This document shows, one piece after another, positions 10,280-22,450 of a stretch of 47,532 bases of DNA (positions are counted from its first letter, which is position 1; the number at the start of each line of letters is the position of its first letter). The notes under the pieces were generated by a model. It was given only the letters and a program-made list of their open reading frames with translations, did not search any database and was not told the DNA's origin. A program made the position numbers and the translations under genes. Source of the stretch: Porogramme epimiltina (taxonomy: Eukaryota > Basidiomycota > Agaricomycetes > Polyporales > Polyporaceae); contig FTLJ01000405.1 in assembly GCA_900155495.1 (NCBI GenBank), positions 1-47,532 of the forward strand, in the 5' to 3' direction.

Positions 10280-12137
10280 ATGAAGCAACGCCTCCTTTCC
10301 CTCCTCCTTCTCGCCGCGTCCTCCCTGGCAGCGCCGCCCGCCCCGGGTTGGACATTCGACCTCAAGAAGGTGACCTCGGGGATCGTCGCGCTCGAGGCAA
10401 TCGTTGTCTCCCCGACGCTCGTCCTCTTCTTCGACCGCGCGTCGAACGACCCGCTCCGGATCAATGGCCACTCGACGTGGGGCGCGCTCTGGAACCTCGA
10501 GGAGAGCAACGTGCGCCCGCTGCAGGTACTCTCGAACTCGTTCTGCGCGAGCGGCGCGCTGCTCAGCAATGGCACCATGGTGCGCTCCCATTGTGTCCTC
10601 GCGCTGCGCGCGGTTCTGAAGTCGATATCCCGCATAGGTCAGCGTCGGGGGTGACCCGGAGGGGTTTGTAGGGAATCCGGGCATACTCAACGGGACGCAA
10701 GCGATCCGGATCTTCGAGCCGTGCGCGTCGCCGGTGGGCGACGGGTGCACGGTGTTCGAGGACCCGCAGACGCTGCACCTCCAGGAGCGCCGCTGGTACC
10801 CGTCGACGGCGCGCATCTTCGACGGGAGCCTCCTGATCGTGGGCGGCTCGCACGAGAACACGCCGTTCTTCAACACGGACCCCGCGCTCAGCTTCGAGTT
10901 CTTCCCGCGCAAGGAGCGCGCGCCGCGCCCGTCTGAGTTCCTGAAGAGAAGCCTTCCTGTGAACCTGTTCCCGCGGTGTGTATGCGCCTTCTTCGCGTCG
11001 CGCTGATTGCTTATGGTGGACTGCTCAGCATCTTCGCGCTCCCTGACGGCAAGGTCTTCATGGTCGCGAACAACCAGTCAATCATCTACGATATCGAGAA
11101 GCAGACAGAAACTATCCTCCCTGAAATCCCCAACAACGTCCGCGTCACGAACCCCGTCGACGGCTCCGCGATCCTTCTCCCGCTTTCACCCCCCGACTAC
11201 GTCCCCGAGGTGCTCGTGTGCGGCGGCTCCGCGCTCGATCCGGACGGCATCCTGTCGACCGCGCTCAACTCGCAAATGCCCGCGACGGCGCAGTGCTCGC
11301 GCATCACGCTCACTCCCGCGGGTATCGCGAAGGGCTGGACGGTCGAGCACATGCTCGGCGGGCGCGTGATGCCAGAGCTGGTGCACGTCCCGAACGGACA
11401 AGTGCTCCTCATCAACGGCGCGCGCACCGGCTTCGCGGCGGTCGCGTCTGTCAGCGACCCCGTAGGGAACTCGAACGCGGACCACGCCGTGCTCGTGCCC
11501 GAGCTGTACTCGCCCTCCCTCCCGCTGGGTCAGCGCTTCTCCAACGAGGGCATGCCGAACGCGGGGATCGCGCGCGTGTACCACTCGAGCGTGACGCTCA
11601 CGCCGCAGGGCAACTTTCTGGTCGCGGGGAGCAACCCGAACAACGAGTTCAACACGACGGTGAGCGCGTTCCGGAGCGAGCTGCGCGTGCAGACGCTCGA
11701 CCCGCCGTTCATGTTTGTCGAGCGGCCGAGGATCCTGGACATGCCTGCGAAGATCGGCTTTGGGGCGCGTGTCACGGTGCCCATCGCGCTGCCGGCGGCG
11801 TTGAGCCGCCCCGGGTTGAAGGTGCAGGGTGCGTCGATCCGTTTCGTATCCGTGTTGTTTGCGCGGGCGCGGGAAATGCTGACGCTGACGCTGCGCGAAC
11901 GTAGTATCGCTCATGGACCTCGGTTTCTCCTCACATGCGTTCCACTCGAGCGCGCGGCTGGTGTTCATGGACGCGCGCATCGCCCCTGACGGGCGGTCGC
12001 TCACATTCGTGACACCTCCGAACGGGCGAGTGTATCCTCCGGGGCCAGCGACGATATTCTTGACCATCGACGACGTAACGAGCGAGGGCGCATGGGTGAT
12101 GGTGGGGAGCGGTAGGCCACCGCCGACGCTGGAGTGA
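10280..12137 (+). CDS. Glyoxal oxidase-like copper radical oxidase (AA5_1), secreted
   Basis: Four exons: 10280-10579, 10638-10975, 11029-11828 and 11905-12137, encoding 556 aa, close to the ~559 aa of known glyoxal oxidases. The family oxidises aldehydes such as glyoxal and methylglyoxal to acids and makes H2O2 for lignin-degrading peroxidases outside the cell. A signal peptide is clear ([20 protein letters not shown]). Catalytic residues can be assigned by motif: Cys89 (NSFCASGA) and Tyr154 (RRWYPST) would form the thioether-linked radical cofactor; Tyr397-His398 (RVYHSS) and His490 (FSSHAFHSS) would complete the copper site. Kelch-type strands are marked by LLIVGG and LVCGGS. The final exon encodes the C-terminal immunoglobulin-like domain. 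Introns are 53-76 nt with consistent phases. It appears intact. The substrate is not predictable from sequence, since the family includes several CRO subtypes. Confidence 0.92.
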
Positions 12138-13816
12138 AGGTGTGGAAGAGGCTGATGAAGTGAAGTTCGCGTACGTGTACTAGTATGTTGATATTCAAGT
12201 TTGGCTCGGGCGCAGGGGCGATGAACTTGCACGGATAAATACTGCTTCACACTGCGCACTCGCCTTGCTTCGAGTCAGATTGTGTAGATAGGGGGCGCTC
12301 AGCAATGAGCATCACAAGCCCAGGGCTTGGTGAGGGAGCCGATAGCGCCTGATTCTCGGAAGTATGGGTAATAATCCGGATAGCGCTGCCCGATGAAATC
12401 TCGATTAAGCGCCCATATCAAGCCAGGCGAGAGCCGTCTCGCTCCTCGCCGCCGCCGACGCAGTCACAACGCCCGTCTTCTTCAGCCCTGCCTCCACCGA
12501 CGAGCGTCGGTTCTACAGACCATCTCAAGGGGCCCTCTACTCTATTGATATACAAATTTCTGTACACTTCTTTCCATCAAACTGTGGCCGCCTAGCCGAT
12601 GACTCGGTTCCCCAACCCTAGTATCGATCTGTCGCCGCTCCTGGACCTCGTGCGCAATCTTTACTCCTCGGAGATCTTTCACGGTATGTCCTGCGTAGTG
12701 CACTCCCTTTCATCTCCTACCCCCCACTGTTTCTCCTTGTAAAAACACCGTCTCCACCCCAACTTGGTCTACACGCTCTCACGCCGTGCATGGCCGAATG
12801 TCAGGGCATATGACATGTACGTGACGTCCTTGGTCTAATACAAACCCTTTGTAGTCGTTTGTTATTGGCATACAAAAGGTTTGTATGTGGAGCCCGTGAC
12901 ATTAGATAATGAACGATAATTTCCTGGAGCGGGACATTCGGCTGGCATGCGCGCTGTGTCTCCGTCCTCCTTCCATCACTATCCCCCGCTTCGACTGTAA
13001 TTCTGATTGAGCTCTTGACTTTTTAGTTGCGGTGCGGGTGCACATCACCGCGCCTCAATTTCTTGGTGGGCGGAAACACTTTCGGGTTTGACAAGCTCGG
13101 GACGGTATGTCTCCGTTTTCGGCAGATCATCTGGAATTCAATAGATCCAATACAAAGTCAAAAATTATCCCCTTCAATCCGGCGACCGTCGGGCGCTGGC
13201 GAACAGCCTGACCCCGTTAACTGCGTTTATCCTGGCGACGTTCTTGCTCGTCTATTTGAGTAGAAGGAAACTGATGTTGGAAGCTGGGATCACGAAGCGT
13301 GAGCATTATCTGTCCTGTCCGTACCTTCATGCATTCTCTCCCCACCCACGGACGCACTCGTTATATTCCTACTGCATTGTATCATCTCATCTTCGCACTG
13401 TATCGTACTTCCCTCGCACATCAATTGATTCGTTTATGCCAACCCCAAAGCATTCACGTTCAAGCTCCCTGTGAATCGCCGCCCGGAGACATTGTTTCGA
13501 GTTCTGTAGACTACACCAGATAGCTACTCAATCCTCATTAGAGTGCCAGGGTAACCCTAATCTGCTACTATCACACAACGAGGTGCTCACTCACCCTAGA
13601 CAGGATATATTGCGTGTCCGGACGTGGCTACCCTGGCAGTGATAGCGTCGCCTTCACCCAAGCCCTTCACGCAATGTGGTCGGCGCTAATGGTTCATGTA
13701 CAAGGTTTCCTACTATGTCCTCGGAATCCGTGTACGTGGAGTGCGGTAGCGTACCCTACGCCTCTCCCTCTCCCACTTTCCCTTCTCCCCACCGCTCCCC
13801 CTTGTAAGCATACAGC
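12138..13816. other. Spacer and 5' part of MLKL-like repeat unit 1
   Basis: From about 12430 the sequence is related to 21200-22450: shared blocks include GTGGCCGCCTAGCCGA, TCGGAGATCT, GGTATGTCTC near 13105 and GGGATCACGAA followed by GTGAGCATTATCT. Short coding-like pieces with donors occur, for example MTRFPNPSIDLSPLLDLVRN at 12600 and a hydrophobic stretch (FILATFLLVYLSRRK) near 13230, but no family is recognised and the two copies do not keep a common frame. It reads as the decayed remnant of another gene carried with the unit. Confidence 0.5.
12838..12889. repeat. Small inverted repeat (ATACAAACC / GGTTTGTAT)
   Basis: ATACAAACCCTTTG and CAAAAGGTTTGTATG are near-perfect inverted arms around a loop of about 25 nt. 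It lies in noncoding sequence of repeat unit 1 and has no counterpart seen in the other units. Confidence 0.5.
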
Positions 13817-14681
13817 ATGCGCTCGATTCTCAAGTTCAAACGCCCTTCCCGTCGCGTCTTACCCGGACTCAACGCGCTCAAGACGTCACTGGAGATTATA
13901 AGTAGAGCGGGGAGCACACTGCCGCCGCTTCAGGCTGTTGCGGATACCGCGCTGGAGATCATCAAATGCGCTGAGGTACGTACGCATCATCCTACAAGAG
14001 TTGTTCCGACTCACGGTGAATCGCACTGTCAGACTGCGAAGAAGAATCGGAAGGAGGCTGTCGAGCTCGTCGAGTTCGCCAGAAAGATCATTGAAACCAT
14101 AGTTGACCTGCCCCCTACATCGGAGGATTGCCAAGCCAACGAAAAGTACGAGGAGCACGTCCTTGCCCTCCACAAGTGCGTAATCTGAAGTCCGTTTCGC
14201 GAAGCTTCACTCCAACTGACCGGCTATTGCGACTCTGCAGAGAACTCGTCACGATCTCTCTGCGAATGCAGGAGCTGGCACACTCTGGCAGTGTTCTCCG
14301 GCGCATCTTCCACAGGAGCGAGGATGCAGAGGCCATCGCTGCAAATCGTGTAACCGTGGATCGTGAACTCATATTATTCATGGTACGTCCAGTTTGTCCA
14401 TCAACACTAGGTCAACACCTCATTCGGACTTCATTCAGGTGCGGAGCATCAGAGACGATAACCGCAAGATCATGGCGGGACTTCGTACTATGAACGCCAA
14501 CATACAAGCAAGCGGGCGCTCACAGCCTAAACGCGCGGGTCTAAACGTGCGCGTGCCAAGGGCCAGAGCGTCTGAGGGTGGAAGGGGTGTCGTGGTCGCC
14601 CGCCCCGCGCGGATGGGGGCCGTCGTGTTCTACGCAGGGCCCGGAATCTCAGGGGCTACCGCTTACAGAGGTGATGTCTGA
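13817..14681 (+). CDS. Standalone MLKL-NTD-like four-helix-bundle protein, copy 1
   Basis: Four exons: 13817-13975, 14033-14175, 14241-14382 and 14439-14681, encoding 228 aa. A basic N-terminus (MRSILKFKRPSRR) precedes a helical domain beginning LPGLNALKTSLEIISRAG, then LPPLQAVADTALEIIK, a heptad-like helix rich in K/R/E, KYEEHVLALHKELV and a further long helix. This pattern (LxALKxxLxI, PPLxxxADxALxII) is that of the MLKL N-terminal/Cbl-N-like bundle found at the head of many Agaricomycete NLR-type and kinase proteins, where such bundles act as membrane-damaging or signalling modules. No NB-ARC, NACHT, kinase or repeat domain follows; the tail after residue ~175 is short, basic and glycine-rich. 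Exons 2 and 3 are 143 and 142 nt in all four copies here. Assignment rests on motif recognition; function is inference. Confidence 0.75.
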
Positions 14682-15356
14682 TTCCTGCAGAGCCTTTCTT
14701 TGCTTTGAGAAGCTGACCTAAGTGCTACATTCTGACAGCGTCTTTTTTTAAAAAATCTTTGACATCAGCACGCTGCAAACACACGCTGCAGAGTGGTGTT
14801 ACCGGTGACCGAACCTTACATACCTTCACTCTGCCTCACGCGTTTCTAGAATGACATGCTGCCACGCATTCAATAATTTGTTCCTAGTATCCCATCCGAG
14901 GCGTATCCATCATTGCAATATCTTGACCCTTCCCTCCCCCTAGTTTATTCATTTATGCTACCCCAAACCATTTGAACGTCCTCTGAGGATAGTCGTCCAG
15001 AACCATTAGTCGCCACTGAAGTGAAGCCTTGCAGACCGTTCCAGATATCTGCTTAGTCCTCATAAGAGTGCCAGGGTGACCTCGGCTTGCTTCTCCTACG
15101 CACAATCCGGTGCTCGTTCGCCCGAGATAGGATGCGGGGCACCCCTGGACGAGCCACGTGACTGACGGTGATAGCACTGCCGTTCCAAAGCCCTTCCGTA
15201 GCATGGCCCCCGCACTGCCAGCCCATGTACAAGGTTTCCTACTATGCATGTCCTCGTAATTCGAGTACACGAAGGGCGGGAGCGTGCCATGCGTCCTCAC
15301 CCCTCCCACTTTCCCCTCCACCGCCGATTCACCGTCCCCACTTGCAAGCATACGCC
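14682..15356. other. 3' tail of unit 1 and 5' flank of MLKL-like unit 2
   Basis: 14685-14755 carries the conserved unit tail (TTGAGAAGCTGA, then TGACAGCGTC and a T run). From about 14920 the sequence matches the region before copies 1 and 3 (GAGTGCCAGGGTGACCTC, ACAAGGTTTCCTACTATG), the shared promoter and leader of the family. No separate gene is seen. Confidence 0.6.
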
Positions 15357-16165
15357 ATGCGCGCAATACGTTCCAAGTTCAAACGTCATGCTTCCCGCCG
15401 AAACCTGCCTGGACTCAGTACGCTCAAGACGCCGCTAGAGATCATAAGCAAGGCCGGAAGCGCAATGCCGCCGCTTCAGGCTGCTGCGGATGCTGCATTG
15501 GAGGTCATCAAGTGTGTAGAGGTGCGCACGCCTCTTCATGTTTCACAGAAACCTCCGTGACTTGCTAAATATTCTGTGTTATACGACAGACTATACAGAA
15601 AAACCGTAAAGAGTCGACTGAGCTCACCGAACACGCCGAAGAAATCGCTAAAGCCGTCATCGATGTTCCCCTTCCCTCAGACAGCACCCAAGTCGATGAG
15701 CAGTACGAGGAACACGTTCTTGCTCTCCAAAGGTGTGTGATTATAAGTTTATCCTTTGTCGCCGTGCCCCGTCTCAATGACAATGACACCCTTGAAGTAA
15801 ACTCGTCGCCGTTTCTCGGCGCATGGAGGAGTTGACGCATTCTGGCGGCCTCGTTCGACGTGCCTTGAACATGAACAAGCATGCCGAGGCCATCGCAGCC
15901 TCCCGCCTTGCTGTAGAACGTGCGGTGAAGGTATTTGAGGTAAATGCCAGACACCGCCTTACACCGGAGGATTTTCTGCTGAACCTGAGAGCTCGTTCAG
16001 ATCAAGAGAAACATGCACAATCACCGTATTGTCGTCGAAGAAGTACGCGCTGTGAAGGCTCTCGTCGCAGGCATGCAATTTGAGCGTGCGTCTCAGAGAG
16101 ACCTTCGCAGGCGCGCCCAGCCCCCCAGAAGGCGGCCAGGGCCCACCCGTTCATGGAGAAGGTGA
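15357..16165 (+). CDS. Standalone MLKL-NTD-like four-helix-bundle protein, copy 2
   Basis: Exons 15357-15521, 15590-15732, 15798-15939 and 16001-16165 give 204 aa. It starts MRAIRSKFKRHASRRNLPGL and continues LKTPLEIISKAGSAMPPLQ, DAALEVIK, DEQYEEHVLALQ and MEELTHSGGLVRRAL. The third exon follows an AAG acceptor (CCTTGAAG), the same as in copy 4. The product ends in an arginine/proline-rich tail with no other domain. Copies 2 and 4 are closest to each other (TIQKNRKEST, LPSDSTQVDEQY), while copies 1 and 3 form a second pair (TAKKNRKEA, LPPTSED). No disabling change is visible. Confidence 0.72.
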
Positions 16166-16316
16166 GGGAACCGAGTCTGCAGTGCCTCTGTTGCTTCGAG
16201 AAGCTTACGAATGCCAACCCTGACAGCGCCATATGGCTTGCTTTTTTTTTTTGATACCCCTATTTCCCGATTAGGACGGTTAACGTGGCTTCCAGAAGGG
16301 AGCGAACCTGATCTTC
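16166..16316. other. Conserved 3' tail of MLKL-like unit 2
   Basis: Contains the family tail with TTGCTTCGAGAAGCTTACGA, CCCTGACAGCGCC and a T10 run ending near 16252. Confidence 0.6.
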
Positions 16317-17428
16317 ACGGATTATTAGTTACTCAGACTTGTCACGAATCCCCCCCCCCCCTGCCTAGTTAATCAAACTTGTTGTACCGCGGGGACGACC
16401 CTGCCGGATCCGATTCTTCATTCACCCTACTCAGCGCTGCTCACAGAAACCTATAGGGGTATAGTCGCCCTAGTACATCCAAAAAGGAGAAAATAATGCG
16501 TGGCAGGCTCCTTATGAATATCCACCGCCAACTGCCAGCAAAGCCGAGGATATGTCCCACAAGGTCCTTCCATCCTCTCCATACAAGTACCCGCGTGCCA
16601 CCACCGGAGTCCTCGAGCCACTCCACACACCGCGCATCCACTGGCCCGCTGAGCGGGCCCAGCCCGAACGGCATTACGTCCTTCGGCATGAAGCACAGCC
16701 TTGTGGCTGCGCGCGGGGAGTCGTCTGGCGCCTGCTGGAAGTGTCACGGCTCGTGTAGGATCGCGAACCGCGAGAGCACCGCGGCTGTACGCGCGCAGAA
16801 CACGTCGAGCAGCGCCGCGGCGCGAGCGTCATCACGACCTGCTGCGCGCGCAGCGCTGTCACGGCTACAGGTCAGGCGGGCCGCTGCGCATCCCGGGGAA
16901 CATCCCATCGAAGGGCGCAGGGGCAGGCTCCGCGACGGACACGATGGCGCCCTCGTCAGCCTCGCTGCCGCCCGCCCACCTGAGGGCGACATAGTGCTCA
17001 CGCACTTTCACACGCGGTGCGATCCGCGCGGGGGGAGAGTGCTACCAGGCGGGCGGCCCTCGATGCGCTGCCCGAGCCTGCGCACATGCGCTGCCCGAGC
17101 CTCTAGGCGGGAGTCCATCTGGCCAGCTGTCCCAGCGCCGCAAGAGTCTGGCGAGCGCAGGTATTGAGGTATTCCACCATGCGCCCACCCAGAGGCCTGC
17201 GCACATCACCCACATGTCCTCGTAGACGCACCAGACGTCTGTCCAAGTGGAGCTCGACGCGCTCTGTGGTGAGCTGCTGAAGCCTGAGTATCTCTTCGCT
17301 GTTTCGGGAAAAGAACTATCTGTAGTGCTAATGGTAGTGGCCGCTGGACGGGAAAAGAGGTTTGATTAACTAGGCAAGGGGGGGGATACATGACAAGTCT
17401 GGGTAACTAATAATCCGTGAGGATCAGG
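16317..17428. mobile_element. 1.1 kb TIR element carrying gene fragments
   Basis: The left end (CCTGATCTTCACGGATTATT from 16317) and the right end (inverse of CCTGATCCTCACGGATTATT, to 17428) are inverted repeats over about 75 bp, including a C run and CTAGTTAATCAAAC. The interior has no transposase. Its minus strand shows coding-like stretches, such as one near 16990-16870 (YVALRWAGGSEADEGAIVSV) and one near 17300-17170 (LRLQQLTTERVELHLDRRLV), in different frames and with stops, so it probably holds captured, decayed gene pieces of unknown origin. The element lies between MLKL-like unit 2 and hydrolase copy 1 and is absent from the duplicated block at 23.4-23.6 kb. Confidence 0.7.
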
Positions 17429-18987
17429 CAGTGAGGGAGGAAGGCAGATACCCGCCCGCCACAGCTAGCGCTGATCCGCGTGGACTGCCTCTGCTCACCG
17501 GCCAGAGTGTTTTCTCATTCACCAGACACTCTCCGCTTGCACTAAATACTCTGTAGTAGGATTGCATGTATATACACACGACATCTTGCTAGTGTGGACT
17601 CGGAGCGCGCGCCGGCTAGTCACCAGAAGCCCGTCCAGCCCGCTCAGGCTCCCAGGGGCCTCAACCCAACTTTTCATAAGATCAGAGTTACCGCACACTG
17701 TTAGCCGCGCAGGTGCATAGTACGTACTAACACAGGTATTTGTGAGTCCAGCAGAGCGCGGGCCATGGCGTATGGAGAGGCCTAGGCCTGATCGAAATCA
17801 GGACCGGACAGCACTCGGCAATGTCCGAACCGGCAGGCGTCTGCTGTGAGTGGCTTTCTGGCTTGCTCTCTTGGACGCCGACCCGGGATATTCGAGACGA
17901 CTGATCAACATTCTCGAATCTCTGCTACTTTCTTCACTATGAAGGCCCTTTGGACGCGATATAACTCCGACCTCTCACAGCCGGTCTCGGAACACGGAGC
18001 GGTGACGAAGTTCCTTCGCTGAACAGGCTCGTTGGACGACTTGGCAAAGTTGAGCGGCGCAAGAGCGGCGATGTTGAGGTATGTCGTTCCGCATACGTCC
18101 ACAGCGCGTGGACAAGCCGACAGACGAGCAGTTCTCCCAGTTTCCGCTCGGAGAATCCGAAGTCGTGTAATCTAGCAGCCTGTAAGCCTACCATGCTTCT
18201 CGTGACTCGTCGGGAAGTTCGCTCGAATTGGGTGGGCTCCTGGAAGCATTCTTCGTCCAATACTGGCTGACGCGTCTTCCACCAGCCTCCGCTTCTCTCC
18301 TGAGCTCTGAAAAGGAGCTGGCCTCTCATCGGGGAGAGTGGAGGATGTCCTGTGGTGAGGTAACCATGGCGACGTCCTCTCTATCCAGAGGCTATTAATA
18401 CTCGCTTTGCCCCTTTGCGCAAGACGTTCTGCAACGTGCCTCAAACGTCGCCACATGCCACAGCGGTACACACCATGCGAACTCCTATGTCGCTAAATAT
18501 GGCGCGATAGCTAGCCCTGCGTTCGTGTGTGTCGTCCGCGTCTGCTACCTTTGTCTCCCAGGCTTGACGCGCGCCCAGCTTCAGCTCGTTCGACGAGAAC
18601 CGCCTTTTCATTCGACTCGGGGGTGGAGCGGACGCCAAGTGATGCAGCACCGGTACCCCCGACGATCTTCCTTCGGAACCCGCTTGCATCATGACCGAGC
18701 GGTCGACGGAAAGGGCTCGTATCAGAACCCGCCCCCGCCCCTCCTCGTGCACGGCCCACCGTGTCTCGCGCTGCACCGGCCCACCCCTGCGCGTCCACCA
18801 CGACCCCGGCTTTCTACCGCCAATCAGGCCGTATGGCCTCTCAATGCGGTATGTAGCCCGCGGAGAGAACATATGCTCCCCTGCGCGCGCTGTATTTAAA
18901 GTCTTCGCGCCGTTCAAGCGTAACCGTCATGCCGCCCCACCCCACCTCATCGTCTCGTCCGCTTCTCATCTCTCCCTGCTCTGCTGG
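17429..18987. other. Upstream region of hydrolase copy 1 (duplicated at 23.55-24.95 kb)
   Basis: No gene is recognised. Long stretches match the region before hydrolase copy 2: ATAACTCCGA, GGTCTCGGAGCAC-like, AGGCTCGTTG, TTCTCCCAGTTTCCGCTC-like and TTAATACTCGCTTTGCCCCT. TATTTAAA at about 18893, 95 nt before the start codon, is the likely core promoter. Confidence 0.6.
18893..18900 (+). promoter_or_regulatory. TATA-like box of hydrolase copy 1
   Basis: TATTTAAA lies about 90 nt upstream of the ATG at 18988. In the duplicated copy this stretch is replaced by the poly-C tract. Confidence 0.45.
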
Positions 18988-20505
18988 ATGCCTGCCTCTT
19001 GGTACTCGTTTCTCATCTTCGCCGCCACTGCGATTGTAGTTTTTGCCCAGCAGTACGAAGGAGAACCCGTCACGCACGCCCTTCCCGCCCCCGCCGGCGC
19101 GGCGATCGAGTTCTTCCGCATCATCGACGCGCAGGGCCTCAACGCGACGCTTATCGTGCGTCCCCCACCCCTAGCTCCTGCCGCCCCCATGCTGACGCGC
19201 CCGCCCGCGGTTGCAGAACTACTTCTCACTCAAGCCGGGCCACGACCCCGCCGCCGTCAAGCGCCTTGTCGTCGTTAACACTGCGTTCGACGGCCGCCCC
19301 GACTACCACTTCCGCGCCGCCCGTGACGCGCGAAATCTCGCTGCCTTGGTCAATGCGGATGTGCAGCGCGCGAGCGCGGCCATCTTTGTTCCCGTGTGGG
19401 TCGACGTCCTCGGCGCGGTGAGTGTTTTGAGTAAGAGTATGGGTGCGCGGGGGCGGGAGGTGACTGTATGCGCGCAGGTGCAGGGCGACGCGTTGTTGTG
19501 GAGGAGTACGTGCGCAGTTCGTGCGCGCGCGGGGATGCTGATGCGTTTCTGCTATCTAGATGGCTCGAGCTACGCGTCGGGCAACCACAACAAGCTACCG
19601 GCAGCGCGCACGGTGTCTTCCTATGAGGTCCTCGACCAGGTTATTGCCTGGTTCGACGCGACGTATCCGAACCTCCACCAGATCGTGGTAGCGGGTCATA
19701 GCCTCGGCGGGCAGGCTACGCAGTGCGTCCGCCCTTGTTTGCTCGGGCTCGCTCGTGCTAACGCGCGCGCGCGCAGACGATACGCCGCGGTCGGCAAGCC
19801 CCTTAGCACGAAAGGTGCGCTTCTCCCTTAGCGCGTCTGTATGTACGCACACTCACCGCTCCGCGCCCACCAGCGAAGATCGTGTACTGGATCGCGGACC
19901 CATCATCATACGTGTGGCTCGACGCCTCGCGTCCGTCGGACGCGCCGCTCTCGCCGGCGGACTGCCCGGAGTACGACGACTGGCGCGACGGGCTCGCTAA
20001 CTACCCTCACTCATACGCGCGCGCCCTGGTGGATGCGGGGCGCGAGGCTGTGCAAACGCGTTTCCAGGAGAGGAATGTGGTGTTTGCGCATGGGCTGAAT
20101 GATACGGGGGAGAACGCGCAGGGGTGCGGACCACGTACAACGGGGTGCGCGGTCCTTTGCTTTGAACCTTTTGCTGACGTGGGGTTGCTGATGGACGCGT
20201 AGGGATAGCAGGTTCTCGAGGATGATGAACTTCATCAAGGCGTTCCCGCCCGGGCCCGAGGACGACGTCGACTATATCCCGGACGTAACGCACGACACGT
20301 ACGACATGTTCACGTCTGACGCAGGCGTGCAGCGCCTCTTGTACGTCCTTTTTCTTTCCATCATGCCCCCTTGCGCTCATGATTGGTGTGCGCGCCTCAC
20401 CCCCGGTCATGTAGCATCGACAACATCAACGGCGACGGCGCGCGCGCGGCGGACTTTGGGCCGCGCCAGCAGGAGGGGGACAGTCCGCACCCGACACCGA
20501 GCTAG
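18988..20505 (+). CDS. Secreted alpha/beta-hydrolase (lipase/esterase-like), copy 1, intact
   Basis: Eight exons: 18988-19155, 19217-19417, 19478-19505, 19560-19722, 19777-19814, 19874-20144, 20203-20340 and 20415-20505, giving 365 aa. A signal peptide (MPASWYSFLIFAATAIVVFA) is followed by QQYEGEPVTHALP. The mature enzyme holds VPVWVDVLG, YPNLHQIVVAGHSLGGQ with the nucleophile elbow GHSLGG (Ser180), then IVYWIADPSSYVWLD and NVVFAHGLNDTGE, whose His272 is a plausible triad member. The C-terminus reads DNINGDGARAADFGPRQQEG. The family is an uncharacterised fungal secreted hydrolase; the substrate is unknown. Exon lengths match the minus-strand copy at 37.7-39.3 kb almost exactly (168, 201, 163, 38, 138 and 91 nt identical), which supports the model. 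Confidence 0.85.
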
Positions 20506-22450
20506 GAGCGCGGCGACGCTTGTGCAAGATCGAGTGTACACTGCGCGCGGCGATACCTGCTTGGCTCACGAGGGCGCGGGCTCGAAACGCGTCAAGCCCG
20601 CTTGTGCGTCGCTGCAGACGCGACTGCGTGTTGGTGCTCTGGCGACTTCACCTCACCCGCCTCTTGTCCCGATGAAGGATCACTCCGTGGCGGCTCCTCG
20701 CCGCACGGCCGGCGGTCATCGGTGGGGCGGGTCAGACTCGAAGTTAGGCTCGGATGTAGCTCAGCTGTCGTTGTCGTCGTGCCCTATGTCTATCAGCACA
20801 CGGGAAGACGCGACGGAAGCCTTCCGTTTCACGGATGTAGGAGCAACGCGGGTGCGGAGCGGTCATCGGGCTGAGGAGCACGGTAGGTGGCTGGTCTTTG
20901 CGACTGAGGGTGCGGAACTCGCCTGGAGTGAATTGTCAATGATTCAGTATAATGGTGGACTTAAAGTGGCTGGAGGAGTGTTCGTGCGTGTACTAGGATA
21001 GACTATGGGGTAGTTGAGGATGACCGTGAATAACCGAATCTTGACCCTCCGCATCTTGTTGCCCTCGAGGAGTTGGAAGTGCGGCAGACGGCGCGCTACG
21101 ATGAACGACGAGAGTCGTGCAGGGATAGACAGGCCTAGACCCCAGCGAAATCGGGATCAGATTCGGCAAAGTCCGAATCGGTGATCTGCCACGGGCACGA
21201 GCGGCTCTGGGCGTCCTCCGAGCGCCAACGTCCGGGCCGTCTCTTTTACCTCTTCCTCCACCGCCGGCTCTACAGGTCATCTCAAGACGCCCTTTGCTAG
21301 ATCTAGCTACACATGCCTCAATTCCCCTTTCGCCAAATCGTGGCCGCCTAGCCGAAGACTCAATGTTGGGTACTCCCGAACCCCAGTAACCCGCCGCAGC
21401 CACAATCGTTGCATGCATGTCCCCTCGGAGATCTGTCGTGGTAAGCACTACACACTTCCATCGCCCACTGCCCCAACGTTTCCCTTTGTGCAGCACTTCC
21501 ACCACTCCAGTCTAGCTCATATGCTCTCCGCCCCCCTTCCATTACCATCATCGCCCGCTGCAGCTGTGGTTCCGACTAGACGATGGTATCCTAGTTGCGA
21601 CGTGGATACCACTACCCCTCAAAGTCCCGCTGGTAGACGAATGCACTTGCAGGTCTGACCAGGTCTGAATGGTATGTCTCTGTTTTGGGCAGATCACCTC
21701 GAATCCAACCCATCGTAAACAGGTTTGAGAATCATCTCCTCCAGCCCAACTGACATCGGGTATCGGCGAACGACCCGGCCGCCTCTTCTGCATCCACTCC
21801 TGCGTTGTTCCGCTCGCTCTCACTCACAATATAAACAGACCGCCGTTGGTTGGGATCACGAAATGTGAGCATTATCTTTTCCCTCCGTCCCATTGTGCAT
21901 TCTCCCCGCCCTGTCCACGATTGTATATGCTATATACCGGTTGCTATGTGTTGTCCCTTCTGCCCCAATGCTTCGTTGAGCGCTGTCCACGGCAATGTCC
22001 TCACTGTATCATACGCTCCCTTACACCTCAATCTATTCATTTATGCCACCCCCAAATCATTTTGACGTTGTATGCGGACCGCCGCCCACAGACGTTAGTC
22101 ACCACTGAAGTCGAGCCTTGTAGACTGTTCCAGATAGATGCTCAGCCCTCATCTGAGTGCCGTGGTAACCTCAACTCGCCGCTACCGCACACAGTCAGAT
22201 GCCCACTTGCCCGAGACAGAACGGGCTGTGCGCTCGGACGTGGACGGTGGCCACACTGGCATCGCCTTTGCCCACACCCTTCAAGTAATGTGGTCCGCGC
22301 GCTGCAGCTGACGGAACACGTACAAGGTTTCCTGCTACAGCATGTCCTCGGAAGCCCTATACACGAGGTGAGGGTGTGTTCCCTACGTCCCCCTCTCCCC
22401 CACTTCCTCCCCTCTTTCCAGCCCACCGCTCTCTCTTGCAAGTATACAAC
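20506..22450. other. 3' flank of hydrolase copy 1 and 5' part of MLKL-like unit 3
   Basis: 20506-20620 matches the flank after the remnant of hydrolase copy 2 (CGGCGATACCTGCTTGGCTC versus CGGCGATACCTGTTTGGCTC at 32980). From about 21200 the sequence is related to 12430-13816. No complete gene; the frames at 20222-21001 and 20993-21505 are chance frames or read across hydrolase exons. Confidence 0.5.

Noticed and set aside
11186..12259. 357-codon minus-strand open frame opposite the copper radical oxidase
   Set aside because: It lies antisense to a GC-rich gene with clear family motifs, is Arg/His-rich and has no domain. It is a by-product of codon bias.
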